From assembly GCF_021165955.1 (NCBI RefSeq), contig NZ_CP088952.1, forward strand, positions 1,488,001-1,552,000: 64,000 nt of DNA, in the 5' to 3' direction. The position numbers and the translations under genes were made by a program. The notes under the pieces are model-generated. The model saw nothing but the letters and a program-made list of their open reading frames with translations, was not told the DNA's origin and did not search any database. Positions 34,412 to 43,021 of this stretch are shown piece by piece (position 1 is the first letter of the stretch; each line of letters begins with the position of its first letter). Source of the stretch: Massilia endophytica (lineage in GTDB: Bacteria; Pseudomonadota; Gammaproteobacteria; Burkholderiales; Burkholderiaceae_D).

Positions 34412-36979
34412 ATGGAACGCCTCTTCGACAGCCCCCGCCACGCCGGAGCAGGCGCCCCGGTGCAGCGGCGTGGCGCACCGCGCCAGACGACCGGGCTGCA
34501 GGCCATCGTGCAGCGCAGCGCGCGGCTGGCCGCGCAGGACGAGCTGGCGCAGCTGGTGCAGGCCAGCCCCCGCATGCAGGCGCAGGAACGCATTTGCCAG
34601 ATGGTGGCGGACAGCCCGCGCATGGCCGCGCAGCGCCGCGAAACGGGGCTGCCACAGGGATCGTCGGGGATTCCGGCTGGCCTGCGGCGCGGCATCCACC
34701 AGCTGTCCGGCATCGACCTGGGCGGCGCGCGCGTGCACCGCAACTCGCCGGCTCCTGGCCGCATCGGCGCGCACGCCTTCGCGCAGTCCGGGCAGATCCA
34801 CCTGGGTCCGGGGCAGGAGCGGCACCTTCCCCACGAGGCCTGGCACCTGGTGCAGCAGGCGCAGGGCAGGGTACGCCAGACCATGCAGGCCAAGGGCATG
34901 GCCGTCAACGACGACAGCACGCTCGAACGCGAGGCGGACAATATGGGCGCCCGGGCCGACGCCCTGGGCCGGAGCAGCGCGGCGCAGTTGCCTTCAGGCG
35001 CACCGGCAGCCGCCGCCGCGCCCGTGGCGCAGGCCTACTGGATGCGCCTGCAGGAAAAGCCGGAGTGGATCAACAACGCGCGCAAGGTGGATGCCATCCT
35101 GGTGCCCGAGGCGCCGGGAACGGAAGGCCAGTCCGGCCAGGACGGACAGCGCTTCAAGTTCGACGAGAGCTCCGCCGGATCCACCATCTACCGCCTGTCC
35201 GACCGCATCCAGGTGCCGTGGAGCGAGATATCCCGCCTGATTACCGCGTTGGGCGCCGCGAAAATGCAGGCGATCTACGTGCGCCAGTTCCCGCTGTGGG
35301 GAACGGAGGAGGGCGTGGCGGCGCTCAGGGCGCAGCTGGATAATCTGGCCCGCCTGGACCTCACGGTGCTGCAATCGCTCTTCGCCAACGATGCCGCGCA
35401 GGTATCGCGGCTGCTCACCACAGCCACCATGCCGGACTTCCGGCGCCTGTTCGAGGGAGCCCGGGAGCAGCAGCTGGCCTTCGCGCGCGGCGGCTTCACC
35501 AAGGTGCAGCTGCCGCTGCCGCCCTTGGAAGAGGCGCCCGGGGCCGAGGACGCCGCAAGCGAAGCGCCGCAGGCAGGACATGGCGAAGGGCAGCCCGGCC
35601 CGACGAAACCGGCGGGTCAGCCTCCCCGCGCCACGCCCGACGCTGCGCAGGCCCCACGCGCCGCACCCGACCGGCGCGCCGTGATCCGGTCGGCAGTCGC
35701 CGAGCGCATCGCGGAACGGCGCCCGGCGGCGCGCGGCGGGGCGGCGCAGCAGCTGGATGCGCTGGCGCAGCAATGGGCCGCCGGCCGCATCGGCGAAAGC
35801 GTGGCGGCGGCGGATGCGGAGACCAGGCGGGGCGCCGGCCTGCTCGGCGAGCTGCAGATGCCGGGCGCGGAACCTTCCGGCATCTTTGGCGGGGTGAGCG
35901 ACCGTGTACGGCTTGCCGTCAGCGCCGGTCCGTACCAGGGCCGGGACGCCATCGTGCGCCGCAGGCCTGGCCGCGCCGTTCTGCGCGGCGACTACACCGG
36001 CAGCGACGGAAGGAAGCAACCCAACGCCGTGCATGGCCGCTTCGAGGGCCAGCTGAGCGGTCTCGCGGAAAGCGCCGAGGCCCAGCCTGTCGAGAGCGTG
36101 ATGGCAAAAGGGACCGGCACGGCGCACGCGGCGCTGGATGCGCGAACCGCGCCGCGCGGCAGGCTGGCGGGATCGATGAGCGGCGCCTTCGACATGCCGG
36201 CGGCCTGGCTCACGCTGGGAACGGCCCTGGCACGCTTTGAAGGCAGCGGTCTTCTGCACGCGCCGATGGACGGACCGCTGCATTCGCCGGATACGCAGTG
36301 GCGCCTTGGCCAGAACCAGCGGCTGGACGCCGATACGGGCAGGCAGGTCATCACCGACGGGGCCCACAACCGCGCCGTGATGCAGCCAGCCTTGCTGCAC
36401 GCGGCGGGAGCGGGAGGCGAGGGCCAGTCCCTGCATGCCCAGATGCGCGGCACGACGCAGGGCTGGGGCCATCCCGTGCGCAATGCAGGCCGATATTCGG
36501 CGCTCAAGGTGGAGCTGAGCGACAGCGGGGCGTACGAAGTGGGCATCTTCCGTCCGGACACCCTGCACGACATCGTGCGCCATGCGGGAGCCGCAGGCGT
36601 GCCCCGCCGCTACGAGCGCGCGCCGGACGGCAGTGGACCGCCTGAACTGGATGGCGCCCTGCTGGCCCGCAGCCTGGCCGTCAGCGGCCAGGTGGAGCAG
36701 CTGGCGGCCGAAGGCCTGCTTACCGAATCCGCGGCGGGCATGGCGCGCTTGCAACTGGCAGCAGGGACGCCGGAACTCAAGGCCGCCAGCACGGCGCCGG
36801 ATATCGCTTTCGCCAGCACCGTCAAGGCCGGGGCCAGCTACTCCGTCACGGTGGACCGCCGGAAGTACGAGTTCAAGCTGGAGCAGCTTGCCTTGCCCGC
36901 CCAGTGGAGGGAAGGCAGTTTCACCTACCGCTTCCGGCTGGGCGACCATCCGCTTGCTGAGTATGTTGCCGAGGCCTGA
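34412..36979 (+). CDS. DUF4157 (HExxH) protein, putative eCIS cargo/effector
   Basis: This 855-residue protein starts at ATG 34412 with GAGGA just before. Residues 36-83 contain three 16-residue repeats beginning SAR or SPR. Residues about 85-190 are a DUF4157 domain: IHQLSGIDLGGARVHRNS, HAFAQSGQIHLGPGQE, zinc-type HEAWH at 141-145 and a following LEREADNMGARA. DUF4157 proteins are associated with eCIS loci as cargo. The remaining 650 residues (a helical region to about 400, a low-complexity linker about 380-460, then a C-terminal domain with repeated HAALDARTAPRG-type segments) match nothing I recognise. It may be a toxin whose DUF4157 part is a protease or a packaging domain. Confidence 0.85.
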   Translation: MERLFDSPRHAGAGAPVQRRGAPRQTTGLQAIVQRSARLAAQDELAQLVQASPRMQAQERICQMVADSPRMAAQRRETGLPQGSSGIPAGLRRGIHQLSGIDLGGARVHRNSPAPGRIGAHAFAQSGQIHLGPGQERHLPHEAWHLVQQAQGRVRQTMQAKGMAVNDDSTLEREADNMGARADALGRSSAAQLPSGAPAAAAAPVAQAYWMRLQEKPEWINNARKVDAILVPEAPGTEGQSGQDGQRFKFDESSAGSTIYRLSDRIQVPWSEISRLITALGAAKMQAIYVRQFPLWGTEEGVAALRAQLDNLARLDLTVLQSLFANDAAQVSRLLTTATMPDFRRLFEGAREQQLAFARGGFTKVQLPLPPLEEAPGAEDAASEAPQAGHGEGQPGPTKPAGQPPRATPDAAQAPRAAPDRRAVIRSAVAERIAERRPAARGGAAQQLDALAQQWAAGRIGESVAAADAETRRGAGLLGELQMPGAEPSGIFGGVSDRVRLAVSAGPYQGRDAIVRRRPGRAVLRGDYTGSDGRKQPNAVHGRFEGQLSGLAESAEAQPVESVMAKGTGTAHAALDARTAPRGRLAGSMSGAFDMPAAWLTLGTALARFEGSGLLHAPMDGPLHSPDTQWRLGQNQRLDADTGRQVITDGAHNRAVMQPALLHAAGAGGEGQSLHAQMRGTTQGWGHPVRNAGRYSALKVELSDSGAYEVGIFRPDTLHDIVRHAGAAGVPRRYERAPDGSGPPELDGALLARSLAVSGQVEQLAAEGLLTESAAGMARLQLAAGTPELKAASTAPDIAFASTVKAGASYSVTVDRRKYEFKLEQLALPAQWREGSFTYRFRLGDHPLAEYVAEA
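34517..34660 (+). repeat. Three 16-residue repeats at the N-terminus of the DUF4157 protein
   Basis: Units start at residues 36, 52 and 68: SARLAAQDELAQLVQA, SPRMQAQERICQMVAD, SPRMAAQRRETGLPQG. The period is exactly 16 residues (48 nt). The same unit occurs in the downstream 81-residue protein. Confidence 0.85.
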
Positions 36980-36991
36980 GAGGAGAACAGC

Positions 36992-37237
36992 ATGGCAAAG
37001 AAATTCGAGACCCCGCCCTTGGCCGCCCCCGCGCTGCAGCGCCGGCGCGCGCCGCTTGCCGTACACGGCAAGGGCGCGCCCCTGGCAAAGGCCGTCGGCG
37101 GCAGCCCCCGCGTAACGGCGCAGCGCAAGCTGAGCGAAGAAGTCAACAGCAGCCCGCGCTCCCGCTCCAATGCCGCGCAGGAGCTGGTGATGCTCAACGC
37201 ACAGCAGGCACTCGAGGAGGAAGAGGAGAAGAAATAA
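36992..37237 (+). CDS. Small protein carrying the same 16-residue repeats as the DUF4157 cargo
   Basis: This 81-residue basic protein ends with an acidic tail (EEEEEKK). It contains SPRVTAQRKLSEEVNS at residue 38 and another SPR at residue 54, exactly 16 residues apart as in the upstream cargo. AGGAGAA precedes the ATG, 12 nt after the cargo stop. It is the last gene of the locus. No domain is recognised. It could be a minimal cargo, a loading adaptor or a chaperone that mimics the cargo N-terminus; none of these is shown by sequence. Confidence 0.75.
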   Translation: MAKKFETPPLAAPALQRRRAPLAVHGKGAPLAKAVGGSPRVTAQRKLSEEVNSSPRSRSNAAQELVMLNAQQALEEEEEKK

Positions 37238-37350
37238 CGTACCGCGCGCGACCCAGTTCCCCCAAACAACAGTGTGGTTTTCCTGATGGTATTGAACACA
37301 ACCTTTGGTTACAGGCGTGCTAGGCTCCAGACCTTATTGTTCTGGGGGAC

Positions 37351-37575
37351 ATGGCAGTGGGGACAGCGGGCAGCCCATCGCGGCGAACAGATACATTTCA
37401 CGCGGCTTGCATTGAAACCGCACTGGTGATTGCACGCACCGACGGTGTGGGGTCTGCGCTCGACCATATGCTCAACTGCGGCATCGAGAAACTCACGGCG
37501 CTGCGCGTGCTTTCCTCACCCGCCCACGTGCGCCATCACGAGCGCCGGCGCTATCCCAGGCTTTACTACCGCTAG
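37351..37575 (+). CDS. Small hypothetical protein, helical
   Basis: This 74-residue open frame is preceded by a strong GGGGG ribosome site (TCTGGGGGACATG). The sequence has Cys at 20 and 43 and ends with a basic HHERRRYPRLYYR tail. A predicted helix TALVIARTDGVGSALDHML followed by IEKLTALRVLSS suggests a folded small helical protein. No family is recognised. It could be independent of the eCIS locus, lying 113 nt after it. Confidence 0.5.
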   Translation: MAVGTAGSPSRRTDTFHAACIETALVIARTDGVGSALDHMLNCGIEKLTALRVLSSPAHVRHHERRRYPRLYYR

Positions 37576-37582
37576 GCGTCAC

Positions 37583-38116
37583 TCAAAACTGTACCTCCGC
37601 CGCCATCAGCGGCGTCACCCTCGGGCCGAAGCTGCCGATGTTCGACAGCGTGCGCGTGTGGTGGGCGCTGATCTGCGCGGCAGGCAGCACGCCATTATCC
37701 ACCGTCGAATGGCCGTCGGTCACCAGCGTCACCGGATAGCCCAGCGCCAGGGCGCGGCGAGTGGTCGTGTCCACGCAGAAGTCGCTCTGCAGGCCGCAGA
37801 TGGCCAGCGAGGTGATGCCGCGCTCCTCCAGCAGCGCCTGCAGCGGCGTCTGGTGAAAGGAGTCGGGCGTGTGCTTGCGCACGTGCAGGTCGGAAGGTGC
37901 GGTAGCCAGGCCCTGCGCGAGCTGCCAGCCCTCGCTCCCGTGCTGCAGGGCGCCTTCCTCTTCCTCATGCTGGATCATGAACACCGGAATATGCGCCGCG
38001 CGCGCCTTGGCGGAGACGATGTTGATGCGCTCGACGACGCGCCGGGCCTCGAAGGCGGCTTCGCCGCCGAAACATAGTTCCTGCTGCATGTCGATGATGA
38101 GGAGGGCAGAGCTCAT
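37583..38116 (-). CDS. Cysteine hydrolase of the isochorismatase family
   Basis: This 177-residue protein has the family triad: Asp9 in LLIIDMQ, Lys81 in VRKHTPDSF and Cys114 in LQSDFCVDTT. The size is that of small amidohydrolase/nicotinamidase-like members. It converges with the preceding small gene and lies downstream of the Lrp-type regulator gene on the same strand (34-nt gap), so the two may be co-transcribed. Substrate unknown. Confidence 0.9.
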   Translation of the reverse strand: MSSALLIIDMQQELCFGGEAAFEARRVVERINIVSAKARAAHIPVFMIQHEEEEGALQHGSEGWQLAQGLATAPSDLHVRKHTPDSFHQTPLQALLEERGITSLAICGLQSDFCVDTTTRRALALGYPVTLVTDGHSTVDNGVLPAAQISAHHTRTLSNIGSFGPRVTPLMAAEVQF

Positions 38117-38150
38117 ATGGTCTTTCTCTTTCAGGGAAGTGGCCGCGATG

Positions 38151-38624
38151 CTACAGCGGCAGGGCAGTCTTGTATTTTACTTCGCGCAGTGCGACGTTGG
38201 TGTTGATCTGCGAAACGCCCTGCAGCTTGAACATCACTTCGTGCAGGAAGTTCTGGTAGCCCTCCATGTCCGGCACGATGACCTTGATGGTGTAGTCGGA
38301 ATTCCCCGTCGTTTCATAGCACTCCACCACTTCGGGCCTGGCCTGCATGGCGCTCTCGAAGGCCTCCACCACGCCCGCCGAGTGCCGGTTGAGCGATACA
38401 TGCGCGATGCAGCACACCATGAGGCCCACCTTGCGCCGGTCCACCAGGGCCGCATAGCGGGTGATGTAGCCGTTGTCCTCCAGCTCCTTCTGGCGCCGCC
38501 AGCACGGCGTGGCGGAGAGGCCGACGGCTTCGGCCAGTTCCGCGGTCGACATGCGCCCGTTGTTCTGCAGTTCGGCCAGGATCCGCACGGAGGCGGCGTC
38601 AAGAGAATGATTTTTCATATTCAC
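38151..38624 (-). CDS. Lrp/AsnC family transcriptional regulator
   Basis: This 157-residue protein has an N-terminal winged helix-turn-helix (LDAASVRILAELQNNGRM, then LAEAVGLSATPCWRRQKEL) and a C-terminal RAM ligand domain (about 65-150, with VVECYETTGNSDYTIKV). It is divergent from the indolepyruvate oxidoreductase gene, a common arrangement for Lrp regulators of amino acid catabolism. The shared intergenic region holds palindromes. Control of the oxidoreductase in response to an aromatic amino acid is inferred. Confidence 0.93.
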   Translation of the reverse strand: MNMKNHSLDAASVRILAELQNNGRMSTAELAEAVGLSATPCWRRQKELEDNGYITRYAALVDRRKVGLMVCCIAHVSLNRHSAGVVEAFESAMQARPEVVECYETTGNSDYTIKVIVPDMEGYQNFLHEVMFKLQGVSQINTNVALREVKYKTALPL

Positions 38625-38636
38625 CGGAAAATAGAA

Positions 38637-38654
38637 AGAATTTTGCTCAATTCT
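38637..38654. promoter_or_regulatory. Candidate Lrp-type operator
   Basis: A perfect 6-bp inverted repeat (AGAATT, 6-nt centre, AATTCT) lies just upstream of the lrp start and within the shared intergenic region. A second smaller palindrome GGAA-N5-TTCC lies nearby at about 38674. Lrp proteins bind AT-rich palindromes, often in phased arrays. Confidence 0.4.
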
Positions 38655-38739
38655 ACCGCCACAGCAAAGAACCAGGAATAATTTTCCGCAGATGAGGAAC
38701 TATCATTTCCGCATCTACTCCTGCCCCTAGAAGAAGCAT

Positions 38740-41700
38740 ATGAACGCTCACACCGCGCACAGCGCCGCCGCCCTGGAAGCGGCGCAGCCAGCCGAGACAC
38801 TGGCCGATCCCGATTACCGTTTGCAGGACAATCTCACCCGCGAAACCGGCCGCGTTTTCCTCACCGGCACCCAGGCCCTCGTGCGCCTGATGATGATGCA
38901 GCAGCGCCTGGACCGCGCGCGCGGCCTGAACACCGCCGGTTTCGTGAGCGGCTACCGGGGCTCGCCCCTGGGCGCCGTGGACCAGGAGATGTGGCGCGCC
39001 CAGAAGCAGCTGGCCAGCCACCACATCGAATTCCTCCCCGCGATCAATGAAGACCTGGGCGCGACCGCCGTCCTGGGCACGCAGCAGGTGGAAACCGACC
39101 CGACCCGCAAGGTCGATGGCGTGTTTGCCATGTGGTACGGCAAAGGCCCGGGCGTGGACCGTTCGGGGGACGCCATCAAGCATGGCAATGCCTACGGCTC
39201 TTCGCCGCACGGCGGCGTGCTGGTGGTGCTGGGCGACGACCATGGCTGCGTGTCTTCTTCGATGCCGCACCAGAGCGAACAGGCGCTGATTGCCTGGAGC
39301 ATGCCGGTGCTGAACCCGTCGAACATCCAGGAGTACCTGGAATTCGGCCTGTACGGCTGGGCGCTTTCCCGCTTCTCCGGCAACTGGGTGGGCTTCAAGG
39401 CCATCTCGGAAACGGTGGAGGGCGGCGCGGTGGTGGACCTGCCGGACATGCCTTCCTACGCCACGCCGCAGGATTATCAGTATCCTGCCGACGGCCTGCA
39501 TTACCGCTGGCCGGACCTGCCAAGCCTGAAGATCGAGCAGCGCGTGGCGGAAAAATTGAACGCGGTGCGCGCCTTCGCCCGCGTGAACTCCATCGACCGC
39601 TTCATCACCCGCGCGCCGGGCGCAAGACTGGGCATCGTCAGCGCTGGCAAGGCCTACCTCGACCTGCTGGAAGCCCTGCAGCGCATGGGCCTCACGCAGG
39701 CCCGCCTGGAGGAGCTGGGAATCCGCCTCTACAAGCCCGGCCTGACCTGGCCGCTGGAGCCCACGCGCCTTGCGCAGTTTGCGGAAGGCCTGGCCGAGGT
39801 GCTGGTGGTGGAGGAGAAGGACCCCATTATCGAGCAGCAGCTGAAGAACCATTTCTACAACCGTCCGGCGGAAGAGCGTCCGCAGATCCTGGGCAAGACC
39901 GACCTCGCGGGCCAGCCCATGCTGGCTGCCATCGGCGAGCTGCGTCCTTCGCGCATTGCGCCTGCCCTGATCCGCTGGCTGGCGCCCCATCTGCCGGAAC
40001 TGGACCTGCGCCAGTACCTGCCCGCCTTCTGCGCGGCGGACCTGCAGGCCGATCCCGGCGCGGCGGTCCGCACGCCGTACTTCTGCTCCGGCTGCCCGCA
40101 CAACACGTCCACCCGCGTGCCGGAAGGCAGCACCGCGATTGCGGGCATCGGCTGCCATTTCATGGCGACTTGGATGCAGCGCGATACCGTGCAGCTGACC
40201 CAGATGGGCGGGGAAGGCGTGACCTGGGTTGCCGCTTCCCGCTTCCTGGGCAAGAAGCACGTGTTCCAGAACCTGGGCGACGGCACCTATTACCACTCCG
40301 GCTTCCTGGCCCTGCGCCAGGCGGTCGCCGCGCGCGCCAACATCACCTACAAGATTCTCTATAACGACGCGGTGGCCATGACCGGCGGCCAGCCGGTCGA
40401 TGGAAAACTCAGCGTGCCCCAGATTGTGCAGCAGGTGCTCACGGAGGGCGTGGTGCGCGCCGTCGTTGTCACCGACCAGCCGGAGAACTATGAGGATGTG
40501 GAGCTGCCCCCAGGCGTCACCGTGCATCACCGCAGCGAGCTGGATCCGGTGCAGCGCCAGTTGCGCGACACCGAAGGCGTGACTGTGCTCGTCTACGACC
40601 AGACCTGCGCGGCCGAGAAGCGCCGCCGCCGCAAGAAGAACACCGCCACGCACACCGAGTTTCCCGATCCGGCGCGCCGCATGGTTATCAACGCCGAAGT
40701 GTGCGAAGGCTGCGGCGACTGCGGCGTGCAGTCGAACTGCCTGTCCGTGCTGCCGCTGGAAACGGAACTGGGCCGCAAGCGCCAGATCGAGCAGGCCTCC
40801 TGCAACAAGGACTACTCCTGCGTGGAAGGCTTCTGCCCGAGCTTTGTGTCCGTGATCGGCGGCGAGCTGAAAAAGCCGGAAGCGGCCAGGCTGGAACTGG
40901 CCGACCTGGAACGCGCGCTGCAAACCTACGCGCCGCCAGCGCCCTACAGCTTTGACAAACCCTTCGAGATGCTGGTGGCGGGCGTCGGCGGCACGGGCGT
41001 GGTCACCATCGGCGCGCTGATTACCATGGCGGCCCACCTGGAAGGCAAGGGCGCCTCGACGCTGGACTTCATGGGCTTTGCGCAGAAGGGCGGGGCGGTG
41101 ATGTCGCATGTGCGCCTGGCCGGTTCGCCCGCTGCACTGAACCAGGTGCGCATCGACCTGCAGCAGGCGGATGCCGTACTGGCCTGCGACCTGGTAGTAG
41201 GCGCCATGCCCGATGCGCTGGCCGTCATGCGCCACGGCCACACTATGGTGATCGCGAACGAGCGCGAAATCCCGACGGCCGCCTTCACCCGAAATCCGGA
41301 TGCCAGCAACGACATGCCGGGACTGTTCGCCCAGCTGCGCCGTGCGGCGGGCGACGACCGCGTGCTCTCCATCGATGCGCAGGAGGTGGCGGGCCGCCTG
41401 CTGGGCGAGCCGATTGCCGCCAACATGCTGATGCTGGGCTACGCGTGGCAGAAAGGCCTCGTCCCGGTGAGCATGGCGGCGCTGATGCGCGCCGTGGAAC
41501 TCAACAACGTGGCCGTCGCCATGAACAAGAAGGCGCTGATGCTGGGCCGTATCGCGGCGGCGGACAATGCGGCGCTTGAGCGCCTGTCGAATGGACGCGC
41601 CAAGGTGATCCAGTTTGCGGCGCCTGCCACGCTGGAAGAGCTCATCGCGCAGCGCATGCCGCGCCTGGAGCGCTACCAGAACGCCGCGTATGCGCAGCGC

Positions 41701-42282
41701 TATCTGGAAGCCGTACGCAGGGTTGAACGCAAGGAGCGGGAACTGGAGGGCGAAGCATCGCGCACGCCGCTGGCGAAGGCCGTGGCGCGCTATCTCTTCA
41801 AGCTCATGGCCTACAAGGATGAATACGAAGTGGCGCGCCTGCACGCTTCGGACGAATTCCGCGCCCAGATAGCGGGCCAGTTCAGCGGCGACTTCCAGCT
41901 GGAGTTCCATCTGGCGCCGCCCCTGCTGGCGCGCCGCAAGCCGGGTTCGGACGTGCCGGCCAAGATGCGCTTCGGCGGCTGGATCCAGCCTGCCTTCCGC
42001 ATGCTGGCGCCACTGAAGGTATTGCGCGGCACGCCGCTCGACCCCTTCGGCCATACGGCGGAACGCAAGCGCGAACGCGCACTGCGCGATGGCTACTTCG
42101 CCATGGTGGACGAGATGTGCGCGAGCCTGGATACGGCGAACAAGCCGGTGTGGCTCAAGCTGGCGCAGTTGCCCGAGCAGATTCGCGGCTACGGCCATGT
42201 GAAGCTGCGCAGCATGGACAAGGCCGACCAGGAAGCCCAGCGCTTGCGCACCCAGCTCGCAAGCCAGGCGAAGGCTGCCTAA
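38740..42282 (+). CDS. Indolepyruvate ferredoxin oxidoreductase (fused single chain)
   Basis: This 1180-residue enzyme fuses the alpha, beta and gamma parts of 2-oxoacid:ferredoxin oxidoreductases and converts arylpyruvates (from aromatic amino acids) to aryl-acetyl-CoA. The N-terminal pyrimidine-binding region has FVSGYRGSPLGAVDQEMW. A TPP domain with GIGCHFMATWMQRDTVQL starts about 467. An [4Fe-4S]-type cluster region CEGCGDCGVQSNC (about 655) and a second Cys group ending SCVEGFC (about 700) follow. The gamma domain AGVGGTGVVTIGALITMA begins about 747. AGAAGAAG precedes the ATG. Divergent from an Lrp regulator. Confidence 0.95.
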   Translation: MNAHTAHSAAALEAAQPAETLADPDYRLQDNLTRETGRVFLTGTQALVRLMMMQQRLDRARGLNTAGFVSGYRGSPLGAVDQEMWRAQKQLASHHIEFLPAINEDLGATAVLGTQQVETDPTRKVDGVFAMWYGKGPGVDRSGDAIKHGNAYGSSPHGGVLVVLGDDHGCVSSSMPHQSEQALIAWSMPVLNPSNIQEYLEFGLYGWALSRFSGNWVGFKAISETVEGGAVVDLPDMPSYATPQDYQYPADGLHYRWPDLPSLKIEQRVAEKLNAVRAFARVNSIDRFITRAPGARLGIVSAGKAYLDLLEALQRMGLTQARLEELGIRLYKPGLTWPLEPTRLAQFAEGLAEVLVVEEKDPIIEQQLKNHFYNRPAEERPQILGKTDLAGQPMLAAIGELRPSRIAPALIRWLAPHLPELDLRQYLPAFCAADLQADPGAAVRTPYFCSGCPHNTSTRVPEGSTAIAGIGCHFMATWMQRDTVQLTQMGGEGVTWVAASRFLGKKHVFQNLGDGTYYHSGFLALRQAVAARANITYKILYNDAVAMTGGQPVDGKLSVPQIVQQVLTEGVVRAVVVTDQPENYEDVELPPGVTVHHRSELDPVQRQLRDTEGVTVLVYDQTCAAEKRRRRKKNTATHTEFPDPARRMVINAEVCEGCGDCGVQSNCLSVLPLETELGRKRQIEQASCNKDYSCVEGFCPSFVSVIGGELKKPEAARLELADLERALQTYAPPAPYSFDKPFEMLVAGVGGTGVVTIGALITMAAHLEGKGASTLDFMGFAQKGGAVMSHVRLAGSPAALNQVRIDLQQADAVLACDLVVGAMPDALAVMRHGHTMVIANEREIPTAAFTRNPDASNDMPGLFAQLRRAAGDDRVLSIDAQEVAGRLLGEPIAANMLMLGYAWQKGLVPVSMAALMRAVELNNVAVAMNKKALMLGRIAAADNAALERLSNGRAKVIQFAAPATLEELIAQRMPRLERYQNAAYAQRYLEAVRRVERKERELEGEASRTPLAKAVARYLFKLMAYKDEYEVARLHASDEFRAQIAGQFSGDFQLEFHLAPPLLARRKPGSDVPAKMRFGGWIQPAFRMLAPLKVLRGTPLDPFGHTAERKRERALRDGYFAMVDEMCASLDTANKPVWLKLAQLPEQIRGYGHVKLRSMDKADQEAQRLRTQLASQAKAA

Positions 42283-42436
42283 GCTTTCTCTTCAGCCCAT
42301 GTGCGGGCGGCCTGCACAGCCATTGCCTGCCCGGGCTCCGACTGATGCGTGGGGCTTTGTCCTACGTGCGCGCGCCCCGCGCCGTGGGAGAATTTTCGCT
42401 CGCCGTGAATGCGGCATTGACCGTAAGGAGAGCGTT

Positions 42437-42940
42437 ATGAAGAGCAAGATCGCCTTGATTCTCACCGCACTATTTGTCAGCGCCGGTGTGGCGGCGCAGT
42501 CCACCAGTGCGGACAGCAGTACCGATCCGCAGCACAAAACGGCCAAAAAGAAGCACAAGTCCAAGCACAAATCGACCCATAGCCAGGCCACGCAGGATGG
42601 CAGCGCCTCCGGCGCGAGCGGCACGGCAGGCTCCACCTCGACCGATACCAGCACCACCACCAGCGGCAGCAGCGCCACCGGCGCCACGGGCAGCAGCGGC
42701 ACCGATACCTGGCGCGGCGCGAGCGGCACCGCAGGCATGAACAGCACCGGCGGTGCAACCGGCACAACCGGCGCCACCGATGTAACGAGCGGCAGCACCA
42801 TGTCCAGCGGCACGGGCGCCAGCGGCACCACCGGCAGCTCCGGCACGACGGGCGCCACCGGGACCTCCACGGGAACGACCGGCACCACCGGCACCACCGG
42901 CACCACCACGGGCAACACAACCGTTCCACCAACGCGCTAA
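42437..42940 (+). CDS. Exported Gly/Thr/Ser-rich low-complexity protein
   Basis: This 167-residue protein has a signal peptide (MKSKIALILTALFVSAGVAA, cut after AAA/AQS region), a short Lys/His-rich segment (KKKHKSKHKS) and then about 110 residues of Gly, Thr, Ser and Ala in loose TG-x and GTTG units. TAAGGAG lies before the ATG. Collagen-like Gly-x-y periodicity is not consistent. Such proteins are often cell-surface or periplasmic and poorly conserved. Function unknown. A hairpin terminator follows. Confidence 0.7.
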   Translation: MKSKIALILTALFVSAGVAAQSTSADSSTDPQHKTAKKKHKSKHKSTHSQATQDGSASGASGTAGSTSTDTSTTTSGSSATGATGSSGTDTWRGASGTAGMNSTGGATGTTGATDVTSGSTMSSGTGASGTTGSSGTTGATGTSTGTTGTTGTTGTTTGNTTVPPTR

Positions 42941-42958
42941 GCGCGCCGCACGCAGCAG

Positions 42959-42993
42959 GGCCGCTTCGCAGGAAGCGGCCTTGCCGCATTTCT
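42959..42993 (+). terminator. Hairpin terminator after the Gly/Thr-rich gene
   Basis: A perfect 9-bp stem GGCCGCTTC / GAAGCGGCC with a 4-nt loop is followed by TTGCCGCATTTCT. The T tract is imperfect. Confidence 0.6.
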
Positions 42994-43021
42994 GCTCAAC
43001 GATCTGCCAAGGAGAACTGCC

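Noticed and set aside
42600..42940. Possible CRISPR-like or collagen array in the Gly/Thr-rich gene
   Set aside because: The repeats are short, degenerate coding triplets without spacers, and the Gly-x-y period is not kept.
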